From assembly GCA_030681645.1 (NCBI GenBank), contig JAUXRX010000007.1, forward strand, positions 528,576-592,575: a DNA stretch of 64,000 nucleotides, read 5' to 3'. Under the pieces are notes generated by a model. That model was not told the origin of the DNA. It saw only the letters and a list, made by a program, of their open reading frames with translations, and did no database searches. Below are positions 52,273-61,400 of this stretch, piece after piece. Origin of the DNA: Archangium sp. GTDB lineage: Bacteria; Myxococcota; Myxococcia; Myxococcales; Myxococcaceae. Position numbers and translations under genes: made by a program. How positions within the stretch are numbered: position 1 is the stretch's first letter; every line of letters starts with the position of its first letter.

Positions 52273-52316
52273 GCGAAAGTCACAAATCGTTCGAATGTGA
52301 CTTGCGGGACTTTCGC
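52273..52316 (+). terminator. Nested inverted repeats after the HTH-REC gene
   Basis: An inner pair AAGTCACA / TGTGACTT (52277-52284, 52296-52303) and an outer pair GCGAAAGTC / GACTTTCGC (52273-52281, 52308-52316) overlap, so two alternative hairpins are possible. It starts seven bases after the stop. No U-run follows, so a terminator or an operator are both possible. Confidence 0.4.
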
Positions 52317-52428
52317 CGCCTCGGGCCGTGAGCTATGAGCACCCCTGCGGACGTTCAGGGGTGGAGCAGGGGCGGGGTCGTGGGAGGTCGTGCTCGAGGG
52401 GTTGAGGCCTGGACGTTCCGCGTTCGCT

Positions 52429-52803
52429 TCAGCTCTTGCCGTGGCGCGCGGCGGCCTGCACCACCAGCGCCTCGGGCCAGGTGTCCGGGCCGAAGCGCCC
52501 GAGGATCTCGACGTCTTTGCCGCCGAGCACGAAGGGGCCCTTGTTGCCCGCGCGCAGCGCGTAGGCGCCCGCGGGCTTGATCACCTGCACGGTGGCGCCG
52601 GCCTTCGCCAGCGAGCCGAACAGCACCTTCGAGACCTTGAGCTCGACCACCTGGCGCGCGGCCGGGTGGGGGGTGCTGGTGGCGTTCGGATCGCCGCTCG
52701 GGGGCTGTTGCGGGTCCTGGGTGATCACCCGGCTCACCTCGGCGAGCACGGCTGCGGCAGCACCGGGGAGGACTTCGTCGATCGGTTCAGGAGGCTTGGC
52801 CAT
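52429..52803 (-). CDS. Small protein of unknown function, next to calpain-like protease
   Basis: 124 residues, no signal peptide. An N-terminal helical Ala/Glu region and a C-terminal beta-rich region (VVELKVSKVLFGSLAKAGATV, FVLGGKDVEILGRF). I recognise no family. It starts nine bases after the protease gene and is probably co-transcribed with it, so it may be a regulator, inhibitor or cargo of that protease. Confidence 0.6.
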   Translation of the reverse strand: MAKPPEPIDEVLPGAAAAVLAEVSRVITQDPQQPPSGDPNATSTPHPAARQVVELKVSKVLFGSLAKAGATVQVIKPAGAYALRAGNKGPFVLGGKDVEILGRFGPDTWPEALVVQAAARHGKS

Positions 52804-52812
52804 GGGGTGCGC

Positions 52813-54534
52813 TCAGGGGTTGACGATGTGCACGGCGCGGTAGAGCTCGGCGAACTTGCCCAGCTCGATGCGGAAGAAGCCGTCGTTCTTGCCGTCGCTG
52901 CCGTGCTCCGACTGGCCCCAGGGGTTTCTGACCTTCACGTACTTCGTGCCGGCCTCTTCCTCGACGCCGACCACCGTGTACGCGTGGTGCGCGTAGACGC
53001 CGGTGTTGGTGTACTTCGCCGCGTCTTCGGTGCCGTAGGTGCCGGCAGCCATGGGCTGCTTGTTCGCCGCGGCGGTCTTGATCATCTCGTAGACGCGGTC
53101 CTTGTTGGCGGCCGAGATGTTCTCGTACTTGTAGCCCTTGCCCATCACCTCGGACATCACCTGGCCGGCGACGCCGCCGTTGCCGATCGAGTCGTAGCTG
53201 CCCTTCCACTGGGCGTAGGCCTTCTCGATCAGGGGGAACCAGAGCTCCATCTTGTCGGGCGCCGTCGAGCCGCCGAGGCTGCCGCCGTAGATTGGGCCGC
53301 CGTAGCTGCGCGCGTAGAGATCGCCGTCGACCTTGATCTCGACCGGCCGGCCCGTGCCGCCGTAGCTGTTGGGCGTGAACTTGACGGTGTAGGTGCCGTC
53401 GCCGTTGTCCTTGATCATGTTCTTGATGATGTCGGGGCGGGCCGACGCCACGGCCGCCATCGCGGCGGGGAAGTAGCAGTTGCCGATGGCGCCCTGGCGC
53501 ACGTCGTCGGCCTTCGGCTCGTCGATGAAGAGCGGGCCGGTGAAGCGCTCGAGCTTGAACTTGGGCGTGCCGTCGGCGTTCAGCTCGTCCTTGTGCATGG
53601 CGGGGTCGGGCAGGTTGACGCGGTTCAGATCGGTGCTGCCGCCGGGGACCTTGAGCGTGCCGGCGAGGGTGGCGAAGTCGAGGTTGTTGGCGCCGTCGCT
53701 GCCGGCCACCTTGAACTCGTCGCCCGCCTGGCCCTTGAGCTTGAGGCCCGCGGGGAGGGAGCCGTTGTCGGTGGCCTTCACGTCGAACTTCTCGCCGGTG
53801 CGCACGTTGGTGAAGCGCAGGGTCGCGCCGGGCTCGGTGAGGGGGCGCGCGGTGTTGTGCGTGACGGTGATGCCGTCGGTGGTGGCCGCGAGGTCCATGC
53901 GCTCGAGGTTGACGATGGCGTTGCGGGTGTCCTTCGCCTCGACGCCCTTCGCCTGGATGGTGAGCCAGTCGCTGGTGGAGCCGTCGGCCGCGCGGGTGCG
54001 CATGCGGATCATGTCGCCTTCGCGCACGTCAGGCATGGTGCCGAGGAACTTGCCGCTGGCGTCGGCGGTGCCGATGACCATGGTGTCGGCGAGGTGCAGC
54101 CGGCCCCCGGGCGCGGCCGAGAGGTTGATCGCCTCGATCGTCTCGCCGGCCTTCGCGATGCCCGCGATGCCGTTCTTCTGATCGCCGGTGATGGTGAGCG
54201 GCCCGAACGTCTCCTGCAGGGGGGCCTTGCCGATCAGCGCCTCGAGGAAGTTCTTCGCGCCGGGATCCATCTGGAAGCCCGACTTCTCGAGGAGCTGGCC
54301 CAGGTCGCTCTTCTCGTTCCGGGTCAGGCCCTTCGCCGCGAGGTCGAACTGTTCCTTGCGCGTGATGCCGGGGCGGGTGAGCTGCGTCTTCACCTTGTCG
54401 CCGCTGGCGTGCGAGCCGTCACCGACCGCCGCGAGAATGTCGAGCACGTTGGCGTCGCTGATCTTCGGGCTCGCGTCGCGCTGAAGGGTCTCGGTGAAGG
54501 TGCGGATGCGGCTGTCGGAAATTCGCATGGGCAT
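52813..54534 (-). CDS. Calpain-type (C2) cysteine protease
   Basis: 573 residues, no signal peptide. The C-terminal half carries the calpain catalytic core: Gln347 and Cys353 in QGAIGNCYF, His517 in YAHHAYTVVG and Asn537 in VRNPWGQ. The N-terminal half (1-330) has helical and beta regions of no known family. Bacterial calpains are rare and have been linked to regulated intracellular proteolysis or secreted effectors. All triad residues are present, so it should be active. The start is ATG at 54534 or two codons later. Confidence 0.8.
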   Translation of the reverse strand: MPMRISDSRIRTFTETLQRDASPKISDANVLDILAAVGDGSHASGDKVKTQLTRPGITRKEQFDLAAKGLTRNEKSDLGQLLEKSGFQMDPGAKNFLEALIGKAPLQETFGPLTITGDQKNGIAGIAKAGETIEAINLSAAPGGRLHLADTMVIGTADASGKFLGTMPDVREGDMIRMRTRAADGSTSDWLTIQAKGVEAKDTRNAIVNLERMDLAATTDGITVTHNTARPLTEPGATLRFTNVRTGEKFDVKATDNGSLPAGLKLKGQAGDEFKVAGSDGANNLDFATLAGTLKVPGGSTDLNRVNLPDPAMHKDELNADGTPKFKLERFTGPLFIDEPKADDVRQGAIGNCYFPAAMAAVASARPDIIKNMIKDNGDGTYTVKFTPNSYGGTGRPVEIKVDGDLYARSYGGPIYGGSLGGSTAPDKMELWFPLIEKAYAQWKGSYDSIGNGGVAGQVMSEVMGKGYKYENISAANKDRVYEMIKTAAANKQPMAAGTYGTEDAAKYTNTGVYAHHAYTVVGVEEEAGTKYVKVRNPWGQSEHGSDGKNDGFFRIELGKFAELYRAVHIVNP

Positions 54535-54639
54535 GGTGGGGCTATCCTCGAAGGCTGCGCGGGTGAGTCAACTGTCCCATTGTCGCGATTCGCCCCGGAG
54601 AGTTGTGTGGAGATGTGGGTGCGTGACAACCCACTGAAC

Positions 54640-55446
54640 TTACGCGCGTTCGTCTGCTTCCAGGGCGGCCAGCCGCTCGCGGGCCTGTTCCGTCTCGTGG
54701 AGGCCGCGCAGCTCGCCGGCCAGTCCGCGCGCCGCCAGCCGCGCGACGTGGGCGATGCGGGCGAGGTGTGCGGTCGAGCGGGAAGGAGCCAGCAACAACA
54801 CCACTGTCGTCACCGGCAGCTCGTCCATGGTGGGCAGGCGCAGGGGCCTGGCGAGGGTGACGAGCACGGCTTGCGCCTCGACGGCCGGGGCGAGGGCGAA
54901 GGGCACGGCCACCTGGGCGCCCACCGGCGCTGAATCGAGCGACGTGAAGAGGGCGGGGAGGGCGCGCCGCTCGAGGGTGCCCGGGTCGAAGCGCGCGCAG
55001 CCGATCTCCACCGCCTCTTCGAGGTCGTCGCATTCGAGCTCGAGCACCACGGCGCGGGGCCCGAGCAGGGGCGCGAGCGCGAGCTCGTGGCGGGCGATGC
55101 GTCCGCGGCGGGGAAAGCGGCGGGCGATGAACTGGCGCACCTCCGCCAGCTGAGGCTCGTCGAGATCGCGCCGGGCCAGCTCGAGGAAGAGCGAGGCGGC
55201 CTGGGGGCGCTGCTCGGCGTAGCGCAGCACGAAGGGGCTCACCCGGTGCGCGGTGTCGAGCAGCAGGGCGACGGGCACGTCCAGCTCGCGGGCGATGTCG
55301 GCCAGGCGCTCCTCGGTGGGCACCGGGTCGATGCCGTTTTCCACCCGGCTCAGGTAGGCGCTCGAGACGCCCAGCCGTTGGGCGAGCTCACGCAGCCCGA
55401 AGCCGCTGCCGACGCGGAGGAGACGAAGGGTGGCCCCGAGGTGCAT
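54640..55446 (-). CDS. XRE-family regulator with PtsN-like C-terminal domain
   Basis: 268 residues from the ATG at 55446. An N-terminal XRE helix-turn-helix (LAQRLGVSSAYLSRVENG) precedes a helical linker and a domain with the pattern of PTS EIIA-2 proteins (VGAQVAVPFALAPAVEAQAVLV, then VTTVVLLLAPS). The phosphorylatable His is not evident, so it is a sensor-like relic. It starts nine bases after the antiporter gene and likely controls it. Confidence 0.8.
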   Translation of the reverse strand: MHLGATLRLLRVGSGFGLRELAQRLGVSSAYLSRVENGIDPVPTEERLADIARELDVPVALLLDTAHRVSPFVLRYAEQRPQAASLFLELARRDLDEPQLAEVRQFIARRFPRRGRIARHELALAPLLGPRAVVLELECDDLEEAVEIGCARFDPGTLERRALPALFTSLDSAPVGAQVAVPFALAPAVEAQAVLVTLARPLRLPTMDELPVTTVVLLLAPSRSTAHLARIAHVARLAARGLAGELRGLHETEQARERLAALEADERA

Positions 55447-55454
55447 GGTGGTCC

Positions 55455-57587
55455 TCAGCCTGCGCTGGTGGCCCGCTCGTCGGCGGCCAGTCGTCCGGTC
55501 GCCACGGGCTCGGGGGCCACGCCCGGGTGGAGCGCCAGCACCGACACGCTGCAGTCGGTCAGCACGCGTTGGCGATGGAGGACGAACGGCCCTCCCGTGG
55601 TGCCCCAGGTGTCGTTCATGCCGAGCACCACCAGATCGTAGCCGCGGCTGGCCTCGGCGAGGGCGGCTTCCGGCGGGTCGTCGTGCTCCACCACCGCCAG
55701 CCTGAGCCCGGGCTCGTCGCGCTGCGGCCCGAAGACCTCGTCGATCTGCACCCGGCCGCGGCCCGGTGCGCCGTCCCCGGGAGCGACCACGTGCAGCAGC
55801 GTGAGCGACACTCCTGGCGTGAGCGCCATTCGCCTCGCGAAGCGGAGGGCTTCGTGATCCTCCGGCCCGCCGGCGAACGCCACCAGCACCCGCTCGACGC
55901 GCTCGAGCCCGCGATCGACGAACACCCCCACCGGGCACGGCGCCTTCGACACCACCTCACCCACCGTGCCGCCGAGGCGGCCCTCGATCAGCAGCGGCTT
56001 GTGCCACCCCAGCATGATCAACGAGGCCCGCTTCATCTCGGCGGTACGGCAGATGTCCTCGGCGGCGTCGGTGGACACGTACGAGAGGGTCTTCACCTCG
56101 AGCGCGAGCTGCCGGGCGCGTTCCACCAGCGGCTCGAGCGGCGGGCGGGAAGGCGGCTGCACGCGCGAGGTCCGATCGGCCGGCTGCTGCAGGTGGAGCG
56201 CCGTCAGGCGTGGGGGCTCGCGGCCATCGCCCCGCAGGGCGTCGGCCAGCACGGCCAACACCGGCCCGTTGCGGCCGTCGGACACGCACATCAGCACCCC
56301 GAACGAGAGGGGCCTGGCCTGCGGCGGCACCACCGGAAGGAGCCGCTCGGCGGCGAGCTGGCTGTCGGGATAGACGAGGCGGAGCACCGGGGTGGTGGTG
56401 AAGGTCGTCACCAGCGCCATCACCACCATCATGGTGAACACGGTTGGGCTGATGACGCCCAGGTCGAGGCCGATGTTGAGCACGATCAGCTCCATCAGCC
56501 CCCGGGTGTTCATGAGCACGCCGACCGCGGTCGATTCGCGCCAGGTCAACCCGGTCAGGCGCGCGGCGATCGAGCTGCCTCCGAACTTGCCCAGGGTGGC
56601 CACGGCGATGATGGCGAAGGTGACGGCCCATTCCGACGGCGAGGCCAGGAGGCCGATCTGGGTGCGCAGGCCGCTGTACGCGAAGAAGAGCGGCAGCAGC
56701 AGGCTGGTGGCCACCGTCTCGAGCTTCTCGGCCAACGCGCTGGAGAGGCTGCCTTCCTTGGGCAGCACGGCGCCGAAGAGGAACGCCCCGAACAGCGCGT
56801 GGATGCCGATGGCCTCGGTCACGCCGGCCGAGACGAGCAGCAGGAGCAGGCAGATCACCAGCGCGCCGGGCGAGAGGCCGTCGGGGCCGACCCGGCTGCC
56901 GAGGCGGCGCAGGAAGGGGCGCACCACCCAGATCATCAGCGCGATGAACGAGAGGGCCAGGCCGGTGGTCCACAGCGCGTCGCCCAGCGCGTGGGCGCGC
57001 GCCACCGCCACCACGAAGGCGAGCAGGCACCAGGCGGTCACGTCGTCGACCGCGGCACAGGCGATGGCGATGGCGCCGATGCGGCTGGTGAGCAGGTTCC
57101 GTTCCGAGAGGATGCGCGCCAGCACCGGGAACGCGGTGACCGACAGCGCGATGCCGAAGAAGAGGAAGAAGCTCAGCTTCGGTACGTTCGGCTCGGCGTA
57201 GGTCGCGAAGAGCACGGCCGCCAGCCCCACCCCGAGCACGAAAGGCACCAGGATGCTGGCGTGGCTGATGGCCACCGACGCGCGCGCGCGCCCCTGGAGG
57301 AGCCGGGGGTCGAACTCGAGGCCCACCAGGAACATGAAGAGAATGAGGCCGAACTGGCTCATCATGCGCAGCACGGCCATCGACGAAGCAGGGAAGACGG
57401 CGTTCATCACGGCCGGGGCCAGGAGCCCCAGGAGCGAGGGCCCCAGCACGATGCCCGCCAGCACCTCGGCGATGACCGCCGGCTGGCCGAGCCGCCGGGT
57501 CACCTGGGTCAGCGTGCGCGCGACGGCGATGATCAACACCATCTGCGCGAGCAGCAGCGTCAGCGCGTTGAGTTCCAGGTGCGGCAT
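55455..57587 (-). CDS. CPA2 cation:proton antiporter fused to universal-stress domains
   Basis: 710 residues. AAGGAGGT lies directly before the ATG at 57587 (an upstream GTG overlaps it). The N-terminal 400 residues hold 12-13 transmembrane helices of the Kef/CPA2 type (GVLMNTRGLMELIVLNIGLDLG). The cytoplasmic C-terminal part (about 425-700) has one or two USP-like nucleotide-binding domains (RVLVAFAGGPEDHEALRFA). It moves Na+ or K+ against protons in the inner membrane and senses stress through USP. A palindromic operator lies upstream. Confidence 0.85.
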   Translation of the reverse strand: MPHLELNALTLLLAQMVLIIAVARTLTQVTRRLGQPAVIAEVLAGIVLGPSLLGLLAPAVMNAVFPASSMAVLRMMSQFGLILFMFLVGLEFDPRLLQGRARASVAISHASILVPFVLGVGLAAVLFATYAEPNVPKLSFFLFFGIALSVTAFPVLARILSERNLLTSRIGAIAIACAAVDDVTAWCLLAFVVAVARAHALGDALWTTGLALSFIALMIWVVRPFLRRLGSRVGPDGLSPGALVICLLLLLVSAGVTEAIGIHALFGAFLFGAVLPKEGSLSSALAEKLETVATSLLLPLFFAYSGLRTQIGLLASPSEWAVTFAIIAVATLGKFGGSSIAARLTGLTWRESTAVGVLMNTRGLMELIVLNIGLDLGVISPTVFTMMVVMALVTTFTTTPVLRLVYPDSQLAAERLLPVVPPQARPLSFGVLMCVSDGRNGPVLAVLADALRGDGREPPRLTALHLQQPADRTSRVQPPSRPPLEPLVERARQLALEVKTLSYVSTDAAEDICRTAEMKRASLIMLGWHKPLLIEGRLGGTVGEVVSKAPCPVGVFVDRGLERVERVLVAFAGGPEDHEALRFARRMALTPGVSLTLLHVVAPGDGAPGRGRVQIDEVFGPQRDEPGLRLAVVEHDDPPEAALAEASRGYDLVVLGMNDTWGTTGGPFVLHRQRVLTDCSVSVLALHPGVAPEPVATGRLAADERATSAG

Positions 57588-57613
57588 GTCCACCTCCTTC
57601 AGGTTTGCCGGGG

Positions 57614-57636
57614 CTGTTAAGTGACGCGCTTAACAG
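57614..57636. promoter_or_regulatory. Palindromic operator between antiporter and SGNH hydrolase genes
   Basis: CTGTTAAG (57614-57621), seven bases, then CTTAACAG (57629-57636): a perfect 8-base inverted repeat, AT-rich in a GC-rich setting. It lies 27 bases before the antiporter start. Binding by the XRE regulator downstream of the antiporter is a reasonable guess. Confidence 0.65.
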
Positions 57637-57695
57637 TGCCGAAATGAACGAACAAGCCCGGCTTTCACCGGGGCCCAGCCGGTAAGCTGCGCGGA

Positions 57696-59078
57696 ATGTC
57701 CGCGCGGGCCCTGATCATGGTGGTGGTGCTCGCGTTCCCCGCGAGGCTGGCGCCCTCGACCGGGCTTCGCCTCCGGTGGTGCGCGGCGATGCCTCGCGGT
57801 GCGGTGCAGGTCGATCGCACGCCGTGGACCGACCCCCCCGCGGTGCGGCCGTTGCGGTGGTTGATGCGCCGGCTGCGTGCGCCGGGCGGCGCGCTCGAGG
57901 AGCCGTGCGTCGCCGCCGAGGTGGGCCGGGCCAGCCGCTGCGGCCGCCCCGCGCTCGCCTCGTTCTTCCGCGCGCTCGACGCCACCGCGGCCCAGGGTGA
58001 GCGCACCGGTGTGGTGGTGTTCGGCAATTCGCTCATCGCGTCCGACGGCATCACCAGCGTGGTGCGGGAGCGGCTGGTGGCCCGCTTCGGCGACGGTGGC
58101 CGGGGCATGGTGCTGGCCGATCGCATGGCCTCGTACGGGCCGAGGGCTCGCACGGCGCAGCGCGCGAGCGGGTGGGAAACGGCCAACATCGGCGGGCTCG
58201 AGCGGCCCGGGGCGCCGGTCGGTCTGGCCGGTGTCATTCACGTGAGCGAAGGGCCCGCGCGGAGCAGCTTCACGCTGCACGGCGAGCGGGTGGCCGACGT
58301 GTTCTGGTTCGGCGAGGACTCGACGCCGGCGCTGCTCTGGCGGGGCGATGACGGCGCGTGGGCGCCGCTGGCGCCCGTGGCCCCCGGCCCGCAGATGACG
58401 CGCGTCTCGTTGCCCGAGGGAACGGCGCGCTTCGAGCTCAAGGCGCTCGGCGCCGGTGCGGTGGCGCACGGCGTGGCGCTCGAGCGGGACACCGGCGGCG
58501 TGGTGCTGGACGTCTTCGGGGTGCCCTCGGCCGACGCGAACCTGTGGCTCGACACCGACGAGGCGTCCTTCGGCGCGCAGCTCGCGGCGCGCGGCCCCGA
58601 GCTGGTGGTGGTGATGCTGGGCGGCAACGAGGCCAAGCGCATCGCCTGGCGCAAGGCGACGCCGGCGAGCACCGAGGAGCACCTGGCCGGCCTGCTGGAG
58701 CGGCTCGCGCGGTCGGCGCCGGGCGCGTCCTGCCTGGTGGTGGGCCCGCTCGACGCGGTGGTGGGCCCGTCGGACGAGCGTGATCCGTTCCGCCAGCGGC
58801 CCCAGCTCGCCCGGGTGATCGCGCTGGAGCGCGAGGTGGCGCACGAGCACGGCTGCGCGTTCTTCGATCTGTACGCGGCGATGGGCGGCCGGGATTCGCT
58901 CAAGCGGCTGGCGGAGGCGGGGCTGATGGCGGACGACCTGGTGCACCCGCGGTCGCGCGGTCTCGACCTGCTGGGCCTGTTGATCTCCGACGCGCTGCTG
59001 GCCGCGTACGCGGAAGGCGACTGGGTGGACGCGCTTCCTGCGCCGCGCGTGGCCGCGGGGGCGGTGGTGGCGCGGTGA
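57696..59078 (+). CDS. SGNH/GDSL-type hydrolase
   Basis: 460 residues. VVVFGNSLIASD (block I, with Ser in GNSL), VVMLGGNEAKR (block III) and ADDLVHPRSRG (block V, Asp and His) give the SGNH catalytic set. A signal peptide opens the protein. Such enzymes act as acyl or acetyl esterases on cell-wall or surface sugars. It overlaps the next gene, a penicillin-binding-like serine hydrolase, by four bases (GTGA), so a cell-envelope role is likely. Confidence 0.8.
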   Translation: MSARALIMVVVLAFPARLAPSTGLRLRWCAAMPRGAVQVDRTPWTDPPAVRPLRWLMRRLRAPGGALEEPCVAAEVGRASRCGRPALASFFRALDATAAQGERTGVVVFGNSLIASDGITSVVRERLVARFGDGGRGMVLADRMASYGPRARTAQRASGWETANIGGLERPGAPVGLAGVIHVSEGPARSSFTLHGERVADVFWFGEDSTPALLWRGDDGAWAPLAPVAPGPQMTRVSLPEGTARFELKALGAGAVAHGVALERDTGGVVLDVFGVPSADANLWLDTDEASFGAQLAARGPELVVVMLGGNEAKRIAWRKATPASTEEHLAGLLERLARSAPGASCLVVGPLDAVVGPSDERDPFRQRPQLARVIALEREVAHEHGCAFFDLYAAMGGRDSLKRLAEAGLMADDLVHPRSRGLDLLGLLISDALLAAYAEGDWVDALPAPRVAAGAVVAR

Positions 59079-61051
59079 GCGTGCTCCTGTGCAGCACGCT
59101 CGCGCTGGTGATCGCCGCGCCGCTCGACGGCGGCTGGTCGGTCGATGCGGGCGCGCCCTTTCCTCCAGCGACGGTGGCGGCGCTGCAGCGGGTGGTGTTG
59201 GAGGCGCGCTCGGTGGGCCCGGTCGCGGGCCTGGCCATCGCGGTGCTGCACGACGATCAGCTGTGGCTCGACACGTCGGGCGCCGCGTCGCTCACCCCGT
59301 TTCGCAAGGTGACGCCGGGCACGTCGTTCCGGGTGGCGTCGATCACCAAGACCTTCACGGCCGCGGCGGTGATGCGGCTGGTCGAGCAGGGCCGGCTCGA
59401 GCTCGAGGCTGACGTGCGCGCGCAGGTGCCGGAGTTCCCCGCGAAGGACGGCGGGGTGGTGACGGTGCAGACGCTGCTCAACCACACCTCGGGCATCGGC
59501 ACCTACACCAGCCCCGCGGACGGCCGCACGGTGACGGCGTACTCCACCGAGCAGTCGCTGGGGCTGTTCAAGGACAGGCCGCTGCTCGCGCCTCCGGGCG
59601 CTGCGTTCGTCTATTCGAGCTACGGGTACGTCCTGCTCGGCGCGCTGGTGGAGCGGGTGGCGCACCGCCGCTTTGGCGAGCACCTGCGCGAGGCGTTCCT
59701 GGGCCCGCTGGGCCTGCGCGACACGGGGCTCGAGGACAGGCGCAGCACGGCACCGGGCGCGACCGGGTACAGCATGGGCAGTCGGGGGCTCGTCGCCGCG
59801 CGGGCGCTGGACATCTCGAGCCGGTTCTCCAGCGGCGGGCTGCGCTCGACGGTGGGCGACGTGATCACCTGGGCGCGCGCGTGGCTCGACGGCGCGGTGG
59901 TGAGCGAGACGAGCTGGCGGAAGATGACGACGCCCGCGGTGACCACGGACGGGTTCAGTCCCGACTACGGGCTCGGCTTCGCGGTGTACCCGATGCGCGG
60001 ACGCAGGGTGGTGGCGCACGCGGGCGGGCAGCCGGGTGCCTCGTCGATCCTCTTGATGGTTCCCGAGGAGCGCTTCGCGGTCGTGGTGCTGAGCAACGTG
60101 AGCGGGCGGGGCGTGGCGATCAACCGGCTCGCAACGGGCTTGATGGAGGTGGTGCTCGATCAGGGCGTTCCCCGCCGGGCGCTGGCCGCTCGCGACGTGG
60201 CCGACGAGGTGCGCTTCGACGCGATGTCACGCGCGATGAGCCACGGGTTGGTCGCCGCGCGTCAGGAGCCACGCGCTGCCGAGGCCGAGGTGAGCGCCGC
60301 TTTCGCCTGGGCGCGCGAGCTGTTGTCGGACGAGCGCCTCGCCGCGGCGCCGCGCGAGGTGGAAGAGACGTTTCGCAATGGCTACCACCCGAAGGCGGGC
60401 CGGCGCTCGTTGCTGCTGGGCGCGGAGGTGGCGCGGCTGCTCGCCGAGCGGCGGGGCGCGGCGGTGCTGGCGGAATATCCCCGGCGGGGCGCGCTGGCGT
60501 TCTTCGCCGACTACGTCGCGGCCTGCGCCGGGCGAGCGTGCCCGCACCCGCTGGAGCCTGCGTTCGCTGCGCACGTGGTGCGGCTGAACGAGGCGTGGGA
60601 GGCGATACCGCCAGCGCTTCGCTCGCTGCGTGGAGAGGATCTGATGCAGACGCGCGACGTGGCCGCGCTGCTGGCACCGCTCGAGAAGGTGACCGTGCAT
60701 CCGGAGCTCGTGGACGAGCTCACCCGGCAGGCGGCGCGCGAGCGGACGGCGGGACGTGCTGGTGCTGCGCGTCAGGTGCTCGAGCTCTCCGCGCGCCTTC
60801 ACCCGAACTCGGCGTACGCGAGGCTGGCGTTGGCCGAGGACGCAGCGTGGAGCGGAGATCGTCCGCGCGCTTCCTTGCACCTGGCGAAGGCGTTCGAGCT
60901 GCGGCCACAGCCCTTCGGCGCGGAGTTCCTGAAGGATCGATCCGAGACCCTGCGCTTCGGTGCCAGCGCCGCGGTGGCGACGTCGGTGACCGCGCTGTTC
61001 GCCGAGGCGTCACGTCGCAACGCCGCCGGGGCCGCGGCGTCCTCACGCTGA
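59075..61051 (+). CDS. Beta-lactamase-family serine hydrolase, exported
   Basis: 658 residues from a GTG overlapping the previous stop. A signal peptide (about 1-15) is followed by the class-C/PBP4*-like fold (about 35-380), with SITK (Ser89, Lys92), YSSY (about 182) and VAHAGG for the three active-site blocks. Residues ~400-658 are a helical TPR-like extension. Function could be a carboxypeptidase or esterase of the cell envelope. A family A hairpin repeat follows the stop. Confidence 0.85.
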   Translation: MSVLLCSTLALVIAAPLDGGWSVDAGAPFPPATVAALQRVVLEARSVGPVAGLAIAVLHDDQLWLDTSGAASLTPFRKVTPGTSFRVASITKTFTAAAVMRLVEQGRLELEADVRAQVPEFPAKDGGVVTVQTLLNHTSGIGTYTSPADGRTVTAYSTEQSLGLFKDRPLLAPPGAAFVYSSYGYVLLGALVERVAHRRFGEHLREAFLGPLGLRDTGLEDRRSTAPGATGYSMGSRGLVAARALDISSRFSSGGLRSTVGDVITWARAWLDGAVVSETSWRKMTTPAVTTDGFSPDYGLGFAVYPMRGRRVVAHAGGQPGASSILLMVPEERFAVVVLSNVSGRGVAINRLATGLMEVVLDQGVPRRALAARDVADEVRFDAMSRAMSHGLVAARQEPRAAEAEVSAAFAWARELLSDERLAAAPREVEETFRNGYHPKAGRRSLLLGAEVARLLAERRGAAVLAEYPRRGALAFFADYVAACAGRACPHPLEPAFAAHVVRLNEAWEAIPPALRSLRGEDLMQTRDVAALLAPLEKVTVHPELVDELTRQAARERTAGRAGAARQVLELSARLHPNSAYARLALAEDAAWSGDRPRASLHLAKAFELRPQPFGAEFLKDRSETLRFGASAAVATSVTALFAEASRRNAAGAAASSR

Positions 61052-61057
61052 TTCGCG

Positions 61058-61102
61058 CTCCCTCTCCCTGCGCAGCGGGGAGAGGGCTGGGGTGAGGGGC
61101 GG
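61058..61102. repeat. Dispersed hairpin repeat, family A copy 6
   Basis: CCCTCTCCC / GGGGAGAGGG hairpin and a GGGGTGAGGGGC tail, located six bases after the serine hydrolase stop. Confidence 0.85.
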
Positions 61103-61309
61103 GCATGTGAACGACACGTCTGCAGCGGTGATGCTCACGGCAGTCCGGGAAGTCAGGCGACCAGTTGATGTCCGCGTTGCATCAGCTCAAGAGCGAGCTG
61201 ACTCCGGAGGAGTTCGAGCGTTGGTGCAGGTGCTCACGTGTACCGCGCCCCGGGGTGGGCAGGGTTGAAAGGTTGGCGTCGTGCTCGTCTCGCGCAGTGA
61301 TGCCGCCGC
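61103..61309. other. Region between the serine hydrolase gene and the IS21 element
   Basis: A 48-codon frame from 61168 (MSALHQLKSELTPEEFERW at the start) runs into the IS left end, where its stop (61312) is formed by IS sequence. It may be the stump of a gene cut by the insertion. Nothing else was recognised. Confidence 0.35.
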
Positions 61310-61400
61310 TCTGAAAGTGATCCACCCGCCGGTCTGAAACTGATCCACCCCTCAACAGGGCGCGCTTGCCGGGCAGAGCCCGGTCTGCGTTCCCAGAGGG

